From: Legionellales bacterium UBA5158
GTDB taxonomy: Bacteria > Pseudomonadota > Gammaproteobacteria > DSM-16500
Reading direction: 5' to 3'
DNA: 8,121 nt
NCBI GenBank assembly: GCA_002413665.1
Contig: DHXK01000125.1
Coordinates: 32,613-40,733 of the forward strand
Shown: one piece after another, positions 1 to 5,430 of the stretch
Numbering within the stretch: position 1 is the stretch's first letter
Layout: the number at the start of each line of letters is the position of its first letter
Made by a program: the position numbers and the translations under genes
The notes under the pieces: generated by a model
Databases searched by the model: none
What the model saw: only the letters and a program-made list of their open reading frames with translations
What the model was told of the DNA's origin: nothing

Positions 1-1631
1 CCGAAACATCTCTTGTTCCTACTGAATTGATACGCGCAATATTAAAAGCCCCAGTTGATTTATTATTTAATGGTGGTATCGGCACTTACGTGAAATCTAC
101 TACTGAATCACACGCTGATGTCGGTGATAAAACAAATGAATATTGCCGTATTAATGGTGGCGAATTACGTTGCCGCGCAGTAGGTGAAGGTGGAAATCTT
201 GGCTTCACTCAACTAGGCCGTGTAGAATTTGCCGTGCAAAAAAATGGATTGATCAACACAGACTTTATTGATAATTCAGCAGGTGTTGATTGTTCGGATC
301 ACGAAGTGAATATTAAAATTTTACTGAACAAAGAAGTTGCTAAAGGTAACCTTACAGAAGAACAGCGTAATGTTTTATTAGCTTCTATGACTGCGCAAGT
401 TGCGGACTTAGTCCTCAATGATAATTACAATCAAGCTTTTATTCTTAGCTTTATTCATTTTCACAGTCATCAATTTATAGGTCTTCATCATAGCTACATT
501 AAAGAATTAGAACTAGCTGGTAGCATTGATCGTGCCGTTGAATTTTTACCAGATGATAGAAAACTTGTAGAAACAAAAACAGCAGGACTAGGATTAACAC
601 GACCCGAACTTGCTGTTCTGCTGGCTTACACAAAAATTAATATTAAAGCTGAAATTTTAAAATCTGATATTCCTGAACATCCACATTTAAGCGCGATTCT
701 TGTGACAGCTTTTCCGGAAATTTTGCAAAAAAATTACTTGAAAGAAATGCTACAACATAGTTTGAATCGTGAAATTATAGCAACACAACTGAGCAATCAA
801 ATCGTTAACGAAATGGGGATTGTTTTTGTTTATAACTTGCAAGCAGAATCAGGATCTACCGTTGCGGAAATTATTCACGCTTACGCAGTCGCATCGCAAG
901 TCTTTGGCTTCTCTGAATTACAAAAACTCATAGTGTCCCTAGATTATAAAATCTCTATGGCAACACAATACGAAATGTTGGGTCATATTCGCAGACTCAT
1001 CTATTTATCCACACGCTGGTTCTTGCGAAACAAATCACTGAAAGATAGCACCATGCCAAAATTGATAGAACACTTTTCTTCAAGCGTCAAACAGCTTGAA
1101 GAATTAGTTCCAACGTTAATGGGTGGTGCTACAAAAACATATTTAGCTTCGTTAACAGAACAATTCGTACAGGCAGGTATTCCAGATGCGACTGCTAGTC
1201 GTATTGCATCAATAAGGGCTATGTATACTGCTTTAAATATCATTGAGGTGGCTACAAAACATCACTTTGATTTAATTCAAACTGCAAAATTATATTTTGC
1301 AGTAGGTGAATTTTTTAATTTGTTATGGTTCCGAGATCAAATTGCTAATGATTTACGCGAAGGTTTTTGGGATAGCTTAGCAAGAGTTACTCTACGAGAT
1401 GAACTGGATATTTTACAAAAGCAATTAACCATTTCAGTCATGAAACATGCCAAGCATGTTGGCGAAGCTCATGCTTGCATACAAGACTGGGTAGTGCTTC
1501 ATCAAAATGCAATCCTGCGTTGGGAAAAAATGTTAGAGGTCTTGCATTCCAGTACTAGCACAGATTATATAATGTTCTTTATAGCCTTAAGAGAATTATC
1601 TGGATTAATTCATCCCACTGAAGACATGTAA
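1..1631 (+). CDS. NAD-dependent glutamate dehydrogenase, large (GDH2/GdhB) class, C-terminal part
   Basis: This is the 3' end of a gene for the large bacterial NAD-specific glutamate dehydrogenase (Bac_GDH family, about 1600 residues in Pseudomonas), a cytoplasmic enzyme that oxidatively deaminates glutamate to 2-oxoglutarate and ammonia. The reading frame is open from position 3 to the left edge, so the true start lies outside; 542 codons are visible. The TTG at 27 is internal, because the codons before it (reading ETSLVPTE) continue the family alignment. Family landmarks visible are VDLLFNGGIGTYVKS (visible residues 18-32), VGEGGNLGFTQ (about 60-70), DNSAGVDCSDHEVNIKILL (about 90-108), then GLTRPELAVLLAYTKI and NREIIATQLSNQIVNEMG in the helical C-terminal region. 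The substrate-binding lysine region is upstream and unseen. The usual GDRAND stretch reads GDKTNE here, a mild deviation. The stop TAA lies 21 nt before crcB, so read-through transcription into the fluoride genes is possible. The family call is very secure. Confidence 0.95.
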   Translation, partial: ETSLVPTELIRAILKAPVDLLFNGGIGTYVKSTTESHADVGDKTNEYCRINGGELRCRAVGEGGNLGFTQLGRVEFAVQKNGLINTDFIDNSAGVDCSDHEVNIKILLNKEVAKGNLTEEQRNVLLASMTAQVADLVLNDNYNQAFILSFIHFHSHQFIGLHHSYIKELELAGSIDRAVEFLPDDRKLVETKTAGLGLTRPELAVLLAYTKINIKAEILKSDIPEHPHLSAILVTAFPEILQKNYLKEMLQHSLNREIIATQLSNQIVNEMGIVFVYNLQAESGSTVAEIIHAYAVASQVFGFSELQKLIVSLDYKISMATQYEMLGHIRRLIYLSTRWFLRNKSLKDSTMPKLIEHFSSSVKQLEELVPTLMGGATKTYLASLTEQFVQAGIPDATASRIASIRAMYTALNIIEVATKHHFDLIQTAKLYFAVGEFFNLLWFRDQIANDLREGFWDSLARVTLRDELDILQKQLTISVMKHAKHVGEAHACIQDWVVLHQNAILRWEKMLEVLHSSTSTDYIMFFIALRELSGLIHPTEDM

Positions 1632-1652
1632 TTTATTGAGAATCCATAAATC

Positions 1653-2030
1653 ATGAAATTAGCTTTACTAGCAGGAGCGGGGGGATTTATAGGAACCGTT
1701 CTACGTTATCTTTTGAATACGTGGATTTATAGGATATTAGCTTATCCTCTTTTTCCTTATGGGACTTTATTTGTAAACGTCATGGGCTGCTTAACGATTG
1801 GTTTGTTAAGCGGTATTGCTGAAAGTCGTAATGTATTTACACCCGAATTACGCATATTTATTTTTATTGGTATCTTAGGTGGATTTACAACCTTCTCATC
1901 CTTCGGTTACGATACTTTTGCATTTTTTCGCGATGGACAAATTGGGCTTGCGGGTTTGAATATATTTTTACAACTATTTTTAGGGTTAAGTGCGGTATGG
2001 TTAGGCTTTCAAATCGCGCGATTTTTTTAA
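1653..2030 (+). CDS. crcB: Fluoride ion channel/exporter CrcB (FluC)
   Basis: This encodes a 125-residue inner-membrane protein of the CrcB/Fluc family, which lowers cytoplasmic fluoride by passive, highly selective F- export. The family works as an antiparallel dual-topology dimer with four helices per subunit, and one gene of normal single-domain length fits a homodimer. Diagnostic residues are GxxxRY near 14-19, GTLFVNVMG (37-45) with the pore asparagine N42, and GGFTTFSSFGYDT (76-88). The last motif holds the phenylalanine-box residues F81 and F84 and the region that binds the central Na+. Four hydrophobic segments are evident (about 3-25, 36-55, 66-90, 98-121). The ATG at 1653 has only a weak upstream purine stretch (GAGA, about 11 nt away). 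The gene sits 21 nt after the glutamate dehydrogenase stop and 12 nt before a DUF190 gene, a recurrent partner. I saw no fluoride riboswitch in the short upstream gap. The function is secure. Confidence 0.95.
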   Translation: MKLALLAGAGGFIGTVLRYLLNTWIYRILAYPLFPYGTLFVNVMGCLTIGLLSGIAESRNVFTPELRIFIFIGILGGFTTFSSFGYDTFAFFRDGQIGLAGLNIFLQLFLGLSAVWLGFQIARFF

Positions 2031-2042
2031 AAGGATTAAATC

Positions 2043-2378
2043 ATGAGTTTTAAAGAAGGATATTCATTAAAAATATTTGTTGACGAAATGGATAAGCTAG
2101 AAAATATGCCTCTTTATGAATGGATAGTCCGACGCGCTAAAAAACAAGGTATTTGCGGCGCAACCGTGTTGCGAGGAATAGAAAGTTTTGGTGCTGAAAA
2201 TCAATTGCATACAACAAAAATTTTAGAACTTTCTATGAATTTACCTATCATTATTGAGCTAGTTGATACTGTAGAAAATATTGAAAAGTTTATTGCTATT
2301 CTGGATGTAACAATGAAAGGTGGCTTAATGACTTTGGACAAAGTACAGATGCGTATTTATTCAGAAAAACTTCTTTAA
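2043..2378 (+). CDS. DUF190 family PII-like protein, fluoride-locus associated
   Basis: This is a 111-residue soluble protein of the DUF190 family, whose members have a GlnB/PII-like ferredoxin fold and often lie beside crcB genes. No biochemical function is established; a role in regulating or supporting fluoride export is inferred from that association. Family features seen are an early beta strand (YSLKIFVDE), PLYEWIVRRAKKQGICGATVLRGIESFG (residues about 23-50, with the GATVLRG signature), a following His-Thr (LHTTKILELS), LPIIIELVD, and a C-terminal GGLMTLDKVQMRIY strand. The length is normal for the family. A good Shine-Dalgarno sequence (AAAAGGA at 2029-2035, 7 nt before the ATG) overlaps the crcB stop codon, which indicates co-translation with crcB. 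The stop overlaps the oppositely oriented fau stop by 4 nt. The family call is strong; the physiological role is unknown. Confidence 0.9.
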   Translation: MSFKEGYSLKIFVDEMDKLENMPLYEWIVRRAKKQGICGATVLRGIESFGAENQLHTTKILELSMNLPIIIELVDTVENIEKFIAILDVTMKGGLMTLDKVQMRIYSEKLL

Positions 2379-2953
2379 TAAAATGTCAATTTTTCTTCTG
2401 TCAACATTCCGTCTAACTTTATGTCCCAATTATCCATCGGTAGCAAGGGAACTTCTTGTTGCTGAAATCCCAATCCTATTAATAATGGTTTTTTTTGTAT
2501 GTTATCTTTTCTAAACGCGAAGGTTCTATCATAAAATCCTCCTCCACTTCCTAATCTATTTCCTTCTTTATCAAATGAAAGCAAAGGGACTAGTACCACA
2601 TCAAGATTTTGTGTAAGACACTGAATCGCAGAAAAATGTGGTTCTAAAATTTTATACGCGCCCAAACATAATTTCTCTTCGCTTTGATAAAGGGCAAATA
2701 AAAGTGTTTTTTCTTTCTCAGACATGACGGGCAAGTAGCAGTTTTTTTTTGCTTGCCATATTTCTGTGATTATCGCATCAGTGGAAAACTCTAAAGGCTG
2801 AGAATAATAACAAGCAATATTTTTTGCAGACTTAAATAAAGAATTTTTTGTAAATAGTTGAGCCGCAGTTATGGCTGCGGCTTTTCGTTGCGCACCTGTT
2901 ATTATACTGAGTTTTTCACGCAACATTTTTCTGAGTTGCTGTTTATCCATCAT
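2375..2953 (-). CDS. fau: 5-formyltetrahydrofolate cyclo-ligase (MTHFS)
   Basis: This encodes the cytoplasmic enzyme that uses ATP to convert 5-formyl-THF to 5,10-methenyl-THF, returning a storage or inhibitory folate to the one-carbon pool. From the chosen ATG at 2953 the protein is 192 residues, normal for the family. The signature is DKEGNRLGSGGGFYDRT (residues 128-144), the glycine-rich nucleotide/phosphate loop with the conserved YDR. Upstream are the folate-site stretch YYSQPLEFST (about 49-58), a YLPVM strand, and KILEP; the C-terminus has DGMLTEE. An in-frame TTG at 2962 would add three residues, but the ATG at 2953 comes one base after the zapA stop and fits coupled translation better; a second ATG at 2950 is equally possible. 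It is the last gene of the zapB-like/zapA/fau operon, a neighbourhood shared with E. coli. No clear terminator follows. Confidence 0.93.
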   Translation of the reverse strand: MMDKQQLRKMLREKLSIITGAQRKAAAITAAQLFTKNSLFKSAKNIACYYSQPLEFSTDAIITEIWQAKKNCYLPVMSEKEKTLLFALYQSEEKLCLGAYKILEPHFSAIQCLTQNLDVVLVPLLSFDKEGNRLGSGGGFYDRTFAFRKDNIQKKPLLIGLGFQQQEVPLLPMDNWDIKLDGMLTEEKLTFY

Positions 2954-2954
2954 T

Positions 2955-3275
2955 TTAATCAACAGAAGGCGGGCTTGTATTGTCTTTGGGGATGGAATCT
3001 ATGACTTGCTCTAGCCCCTGCAAACGCTCATTAACCATCTGAGCATACATATTTTTTTCATGCTCAACAGTTAATAATTGGTGTGTCATATTTAAAGCAG
3101 CAATCACTGCTATGCGATCAATACTTAAAACATGATTCACTTTGCGAATTTCATTCATCTTCTCTTCCAAATATAATGCGGCTTGTTGTAATGCAGCCAC
3201 TTCATTCTCTGGACATTTTACTTGATAAACCTTCCCTAATACTTCTACTGCAGTTCCAATTACTTGAATATTCAT
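2955..3275 (-). CDS. zapA: Cell division protein ZapA
   Basis: This 106-residue protein belongs to the ZapA family. ZapA binds FtsZ at midcell and cross-links protofilaments, stabilising the Z-ring. Family features are the N-terminal beta segment with GKVYQVKCPENE (residues about 14-25), the LQQAALYLEEKMNEIR helix, the strongly conserved IDRIAVIAALNMTHQLL (about 52-68), and a predicted coiled coil (about 68-93) used for tetramerisation. The tail is short and polar (NTSPPSVD). The start codon overlaps the stop of the upstream coiled-coil gene as ATGA, a sign of translational coupling, and only a weak purine-rich stretch (AGAGAAA) precedes it. The stop is one base from the fau start. The identity is well supported by motif and context. 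Confidence 0.93.
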   Translation of the reverse strand: MNIQVIGTAVEVLGKVYQVKCPENEVAALQQAALYLEEKMNEIRKVNHVLSIDRIAVIAALNMTHQLLTVEHEKNMYAQMVNERLQGLEQVIDSIPKDNTSPPSVD

Positions 3276-3478
3276 TGTGGTTTCTCTATTGTCTTAAGAC
3301 GTGACACCATGCTTTCAATATGGGTGATGGCAATCTTATGCTTTGCTAATAGCTGTTCTTTCTCTCTGATTAAAAGTGATTTACTTTGTCGGAGCTTGTT
3401 ATTAGTTTGTTTTAAGCATTCACATTGTTGGACTAGCGCTTTTATTTGCACTTCAAGATGGCAGAATAATTCATCCAT
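3272..3478 (-). CDS. Small coiled-coil protein, TIGR02449/ZapB-like, ZapA partner candidate
   Basis: This is a 68-residue, highly charged, almost entirely helical protein. Leucines and other hydrophobics are spaced in heptads (LEVQIKALVQQCECLKQTNN, then LLIREKEQLLAKH), so nearly the whole chain should form a coiled coil. It matches in size, composition and position the conserved gammaproteobacterial small proteins (TIGR02449 type) encoded just upstream of zapA. By analogy with ZapB and with Caulobacter ZauP, which is co-encoded with ZapA, it probably binds ZapA at the Z-ring; this is inference. Translation starts at the ATG at 3478 with a good Shine-Dalgarno sequence (AAAAAGG, 8 nt before the start). 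It is the first gene of the operon and overlaps zapA by 4 nt. It differs from E. coli ZapB in genomic location, so the symbol zapB is not assigned. Confidence 0.82.
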   Translation of the reverse strand: MDELFCHLEVQIKALVQQCECLKQTNNKLRQSKSLLIREKEQLLAKHKIAITHIESMVSRLKTIEKPQ

Positions 3479-3533
3479 GATTATTACCTTTTTCTAGCAG
3501 AATTTTGTTTGGAGTAAAACAGTCTTGCTCGCA

Positions 3534-3563
3534 ATATTACCTTTTTTCAGCTGCTTACTGCAA
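3534..3563 (-). promoter_or_regulatory. Candidate sigma-70 promoter for the zapB-like/zapA/fau operon
   Basis: Read on the minus strand, TTGCAG (3563-3558) and TAATAT (3539-3534) are separated by 18 nt, a weak match to -35/-10 consensus. The putative -10 lies about 55 nt upstream of the first start codon. In such AT-rich DNA this could be chance, so the call is tentative. Confidence 0.25.
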
Positions 3564-3615
3564 TCAATAAAATAGTGTCTTCAACATTCACTGAATATTT
3601 TACCTAGCAATCAAT
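3560..3615. repeat. Pair of 9-bp direct repeats GCAATCAAT
   Basis: GCAATCAAT occurs at 3560-3568 and again at 3607-3615, 47 bp apart start to start, both followed by A/T-rich bases. The first copy touches the candidate zap -35 element and the second lies between the candidate pgi -35 and -10. A regulator-binding role is possible but speculative. Confidence 0.4.
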
Positions 3616-3627
3616 TTAAGTTATTCT
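3599..3627 (+). promoter_or_regulatory. Candidate sigma-70 promoter for pgi
   Basis: TTTACC (3599-3604) and TATTCT (3622-3627) are separated by 17 nt, each matching consensus at four of six bases, with transcription expected to begin about 20 nt before the pgi ATG. An 11-bp inverted repeat (ATTCACTGAAT) lies immediately upstream. The call is tentative. Confidence 0.25.
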
Positions 3628-3655
3628 AAGTTCCCGAATTAATACGCATCTAACC

Positions 3656-5296
3656 ATGAAAAAAATTACTGATTCTGCTCAATGGAACGCTTTGCAACTT
3701 CATCAAAAACAAATTTCGCATCAGCGTATGCAAGATTGGTTTGACGAAAATCCTCAGCGATTTGCGCAATTTTCTATACAATTTGAAAATTTGTTATTTG
3801 ATTTTTCAAAGAATTTAATCACTTCTGAGACCATAGGCTTGTTATGTGATTTAGCACACCAAAGTAATCTTAAGTCGAAAATACAGGCCTTATTTCGTGG
3901 TGATAGTGTTAACAGCACTGAAAATAGACCAGTACTACATTCTGCCTTACGTAGCACCTCGTCGTCATTATCAGTCAACAATAAAAATATTATGCCTGAT
4001 ATCCATTTGGCATTAAAAAAGATGGGTGAATTTAGTGAAAAAATACGTAATAAGATTTGGTTGGGTGCAACTGGCAAAGCTATTACTGACATTGTTAACA
4101 TTGGGATTGGTGGATCACATCTAGGGCCTTTATTAACAACTCATGCTCTAAAAGAATTTTCTATTAGCAGTTTACGTTGTCATTTTGTTTCTAATATCGA
4201 CTCTGCACATCTTCAAGAGGTGTTAGATCAAATCGACCCAGAATCAACTTTGTTTATCATTTCTTCTAAATCTTTTTCTACGATAGAAACACTGACTAAC
4301 GCAACCACCATCAAAACATGGTTACAGAAAAAACTAGGTGAACAATCATTTGCTCAGCATTTTGTTGCTGTAACTGCTGCGCGTAATAAAGCGATAGCCT
4401 TTGGTATTCCTGAGCTTCAAATTTTTCCGTTGTGGGAATGGGTAGGCGGTCGTTATTCAATCTGGTCTGCTGTTGGACTGCCTCTAATCATGATGGTTGG
4501 TATCGATCATTTTCTGGATTTTTTATCCGGTGCAAATGCTATGGATGTACATTTTCAGCAGACAGAATTTTCTAAGAATATACCGGTTCTAATGGCTTTA
4601 ATTGGAATTTGGTATATCAATTTTTTTGATTCAAATAGGCACGTTATTCTACCCTATTCTCATGCCTTAAATTATTTCCCACTTTATTTACAACAAGCAG
4701 ATATGGAAAGTAATGGCAAAACTATTTCTTTAACAGGCAGCAGTGTGGACTATCCAACAGGACCTGCGGTTTGGGGAGAGCAAGGTTGTAATGGTCAGCA
4801 TGCTTTTTTTCAATCATTACATCAAGGATATACCTTCACTCCAGCTGACTTTATTTTAATTGCTGAAAGTCATAACGCTGCAACCCAGCATCAAAATATT
4901 TTGGTGGGAAGTGGGCTGAGTCAAGCACAAGCTTTGATGCAAGGTAAATCGTATGACACAGCACTTAAAGATCTTTTAGACTCGGGCATTTCTGAGCCTG
5001 CTGCAAAAGAGTTAGCCTTACATAAAGCAATTCCAGGTAATCGACCTAGTAATACTTTATTCTTGAACTCATTAACTCCCTATAATTTAGGGGCTCTCAT
5101 TGCCCTTTACGAACATAAAATTTTTGTTCAAGGGTCTTTGTGGAATATCAATTCTTTCGATCAGTGGGGAGTAGAACTAGGCAAAGAATTATTGCCTGGC
5201 ATCTTATCTTGTTTAGATAATAATGAAGCAGTTAATCTTGATTCTTCTACTCAAGGATTGCTAAATTATTATAAAAGCTGCGGGAGTTCTTTGTGA
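3656..5296 (+). CDS. pgi: Glucose-6-phosphate isomerase
   Basis: This cytoplasmic enzyme interconverts glucose-6-phosphate and fructose-6-phosphate in glycolysis and gluconeogenesis. The 546-residue length is normal for the E. coli/animal-type family with two SIS sugar-binding domains. Landmarks are IVNIGIGGSHLGP (146-158), the phosphate-binding loop SSKSFSTIET (203-212; usually SKTFTTxET), EWVGGRYSIWSAVGLP (261-276, family signature), AVWGEQGCNGQHAF (371-384) with the likely catalytic base E375, the ring-opening histidine H406 in AESHN, and the C-terminal FDQWGVELGK with K510. The Glu and His spacing equals that of the rabbit enzyme. The loop around E375 reads EQGCNGQH, where EPGTNGQH is more usual; this is conservative. 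The ATG at 3656 has no obvious Shine-Dalgarno sequence, but the N-terminus (MKKITDSAQWNALQLH) aligns with the family start. The stop codon overlaps the GTG of the following lipoprotein gene, making it the first gene of pgi-lptM-dapF. Confidence 0.97.
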   Translation: MKKITDSAQWNALQLHQKQISHQRMQDWFDENPQRFAQFSIQFENLLFDFSKNLITSETIGLLCDLAHQSNLKSKIQALFRGDSVNSTENRPVLHSALRSTSSSLSVNNKNIMPDIHLALKKMGEFSEKIRNKIWLGATGKAITDIVNIGIGGSHLGPLLTTHALKEFSISSLRCHFVSNIDSAHLQEVLDQIDPESTLFIISSKSFSTIETLTNATTIKTWLQKKLGEQSFAQHFVAVTAARNKAIAFGIPELQIFPLWEWVGGRYSIWSAVGLPLIMMVGIDHFLDFLSGANAMDVHFQQTEFSKNIPVLMALIGIWYINFFDSNRHVILPYSHALNYFPLYLQQADMESNGKTISLTGSSVDYPTGPAVWGEQGCNGQHAFFQSLHQGYTFTPADFILIAESHNAATQHQNILVGSGLSQAQALMQGKSYDTALKDLLDSGISEPAAKELALHKAIPGNRPSNTLFLNSLTPYNLGALIALYEHKIFVQGSLWNINSFDQWGVELGKELLPGILSCLDNNEAVNLDSSTQGLLNYYKSCGSSL

Positions 5297-5430
5297 AAAA
5301 ACTTCTACCTTTTATTTTACTCATTTGTTGCTGTAGTTTCTTGCTTGGCTGCGGACAAAATGGGCCACTCTTTTTACCAGATACTCATCCAACTAACATA
5401 GCTATTGATAAAACAAATGAAAAAAATTAA
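5293..5430 (+). CDS. lptM: Small outer-membrane lipoprotein LptM (YifL-like)
   Basis: This 45-codon gene encodes a lipoprotein resembling LptM (formerly YifL), which in E. coli assists maturation of the LptD/LptE LPS translocon. The start is GTG at 5293, with GGGAG at 5282-5286 six bases before it, and the GTGA overlaps the pgi stop. The product begins MKK, has a hydrophobic segment at 4-18 with three consecutive cysteines (12-14), and a lipobox LLGC with the modified cysteine at C20. The next residues, CGQNGPLFLP, match the conserved LptM-family CGxxGPLYxP motif; Gly after the cysteine fits outer-membrane sorting. The tail is shorter than in E. coli (45 against about 67 residues in total). 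Position directly before dapF is the same as in enterobacteria, which strongly supports the call. The 3' end overlaps dapF by 14 nt in another frame. Confidence 0.87.
   Translation: MKKLLPFILLICCCSFLLGCGQNGPLFLPDTHPTNIAIDKTNEKN

Larger units (their letters stand above)
3479..3655. promoter_or_regulatory. Divergent intergenic control region (zap operon / pgi operon)
   Basis: This 177-nt AT-rich gap separates divergently transcribed genes and is the only substantial non-coding stretch in the window, so promoters for both operons should lie here. It contains a 9-bp direct repeat (GCAATCAAT at 3560-3568 and 3607-3615) and an 11-bp inverted repeat (ATTCACTGAAT at 3586-3596). I see no small ORF, riboswitch or 6S-like RNA in it. 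The promoter role is inferred from gene orientation. Confidence 0.7.

Noticed and set aside
1001..1243. Minus-strand ORF inside glutamate dehydrogenase, and similar ones at 3754-4101 (in pgi) and 7484-7750 (opposite pilO)
   Set aside because: Each is antisense to a conserved coding region with no recognisable protein features.
1632..1652. Fluoride riboswitch ahead of crcB
   Set aside because: The gap is only 21 nt and neither it nor the preceding coding end shows the riboswitch core.
1683..1734. Exact 12-bp direct repeat GGATTTATAGGA at 1683-1694 and 1723-1734
   Set aside because: Both copies are inside crcB, in different codon phases and encoding different residues in normally conserved helices; most likely chance in AT-rich DNA.
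2331..2344. Perfect palindrome ACTTTGGACAAAGT near the end of the DUF190 gene, considered as a terminator for fau
   Set aside because: The loop would be only 2 nt and no T-run follows on either strand; it encodes conserved DUF190 sequence.
2358..2385. AT-only hairpin (ATTTATT paired with AATAAAAT) at the DUF190/fau junction
   Set aside because: The stem has no GC pairs and is interrupted, so it is too weak to be called a terminator.
3083..3497. Plus-strand ORFs antisense to zapA and the ZapB-like gene
   Set aside because: They have no family resemblance or ribosome binding sites and lie opposite well-supported genes, so they are frame shadows.
3479..3655. Possible 6S RNA or other structured ncRNA in the 177-nt gap
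   Set aside because: No long end-to-end pairing or central bubble could be made by eye, and the region must hold two promoters.
5405..5416. TTG at 5405 as the dapF start
   Set aside because: The ATG at 5417 gives the family-typical N-terminus and length; the TTG adds four non-conserved residues with no better ribosome binding site.
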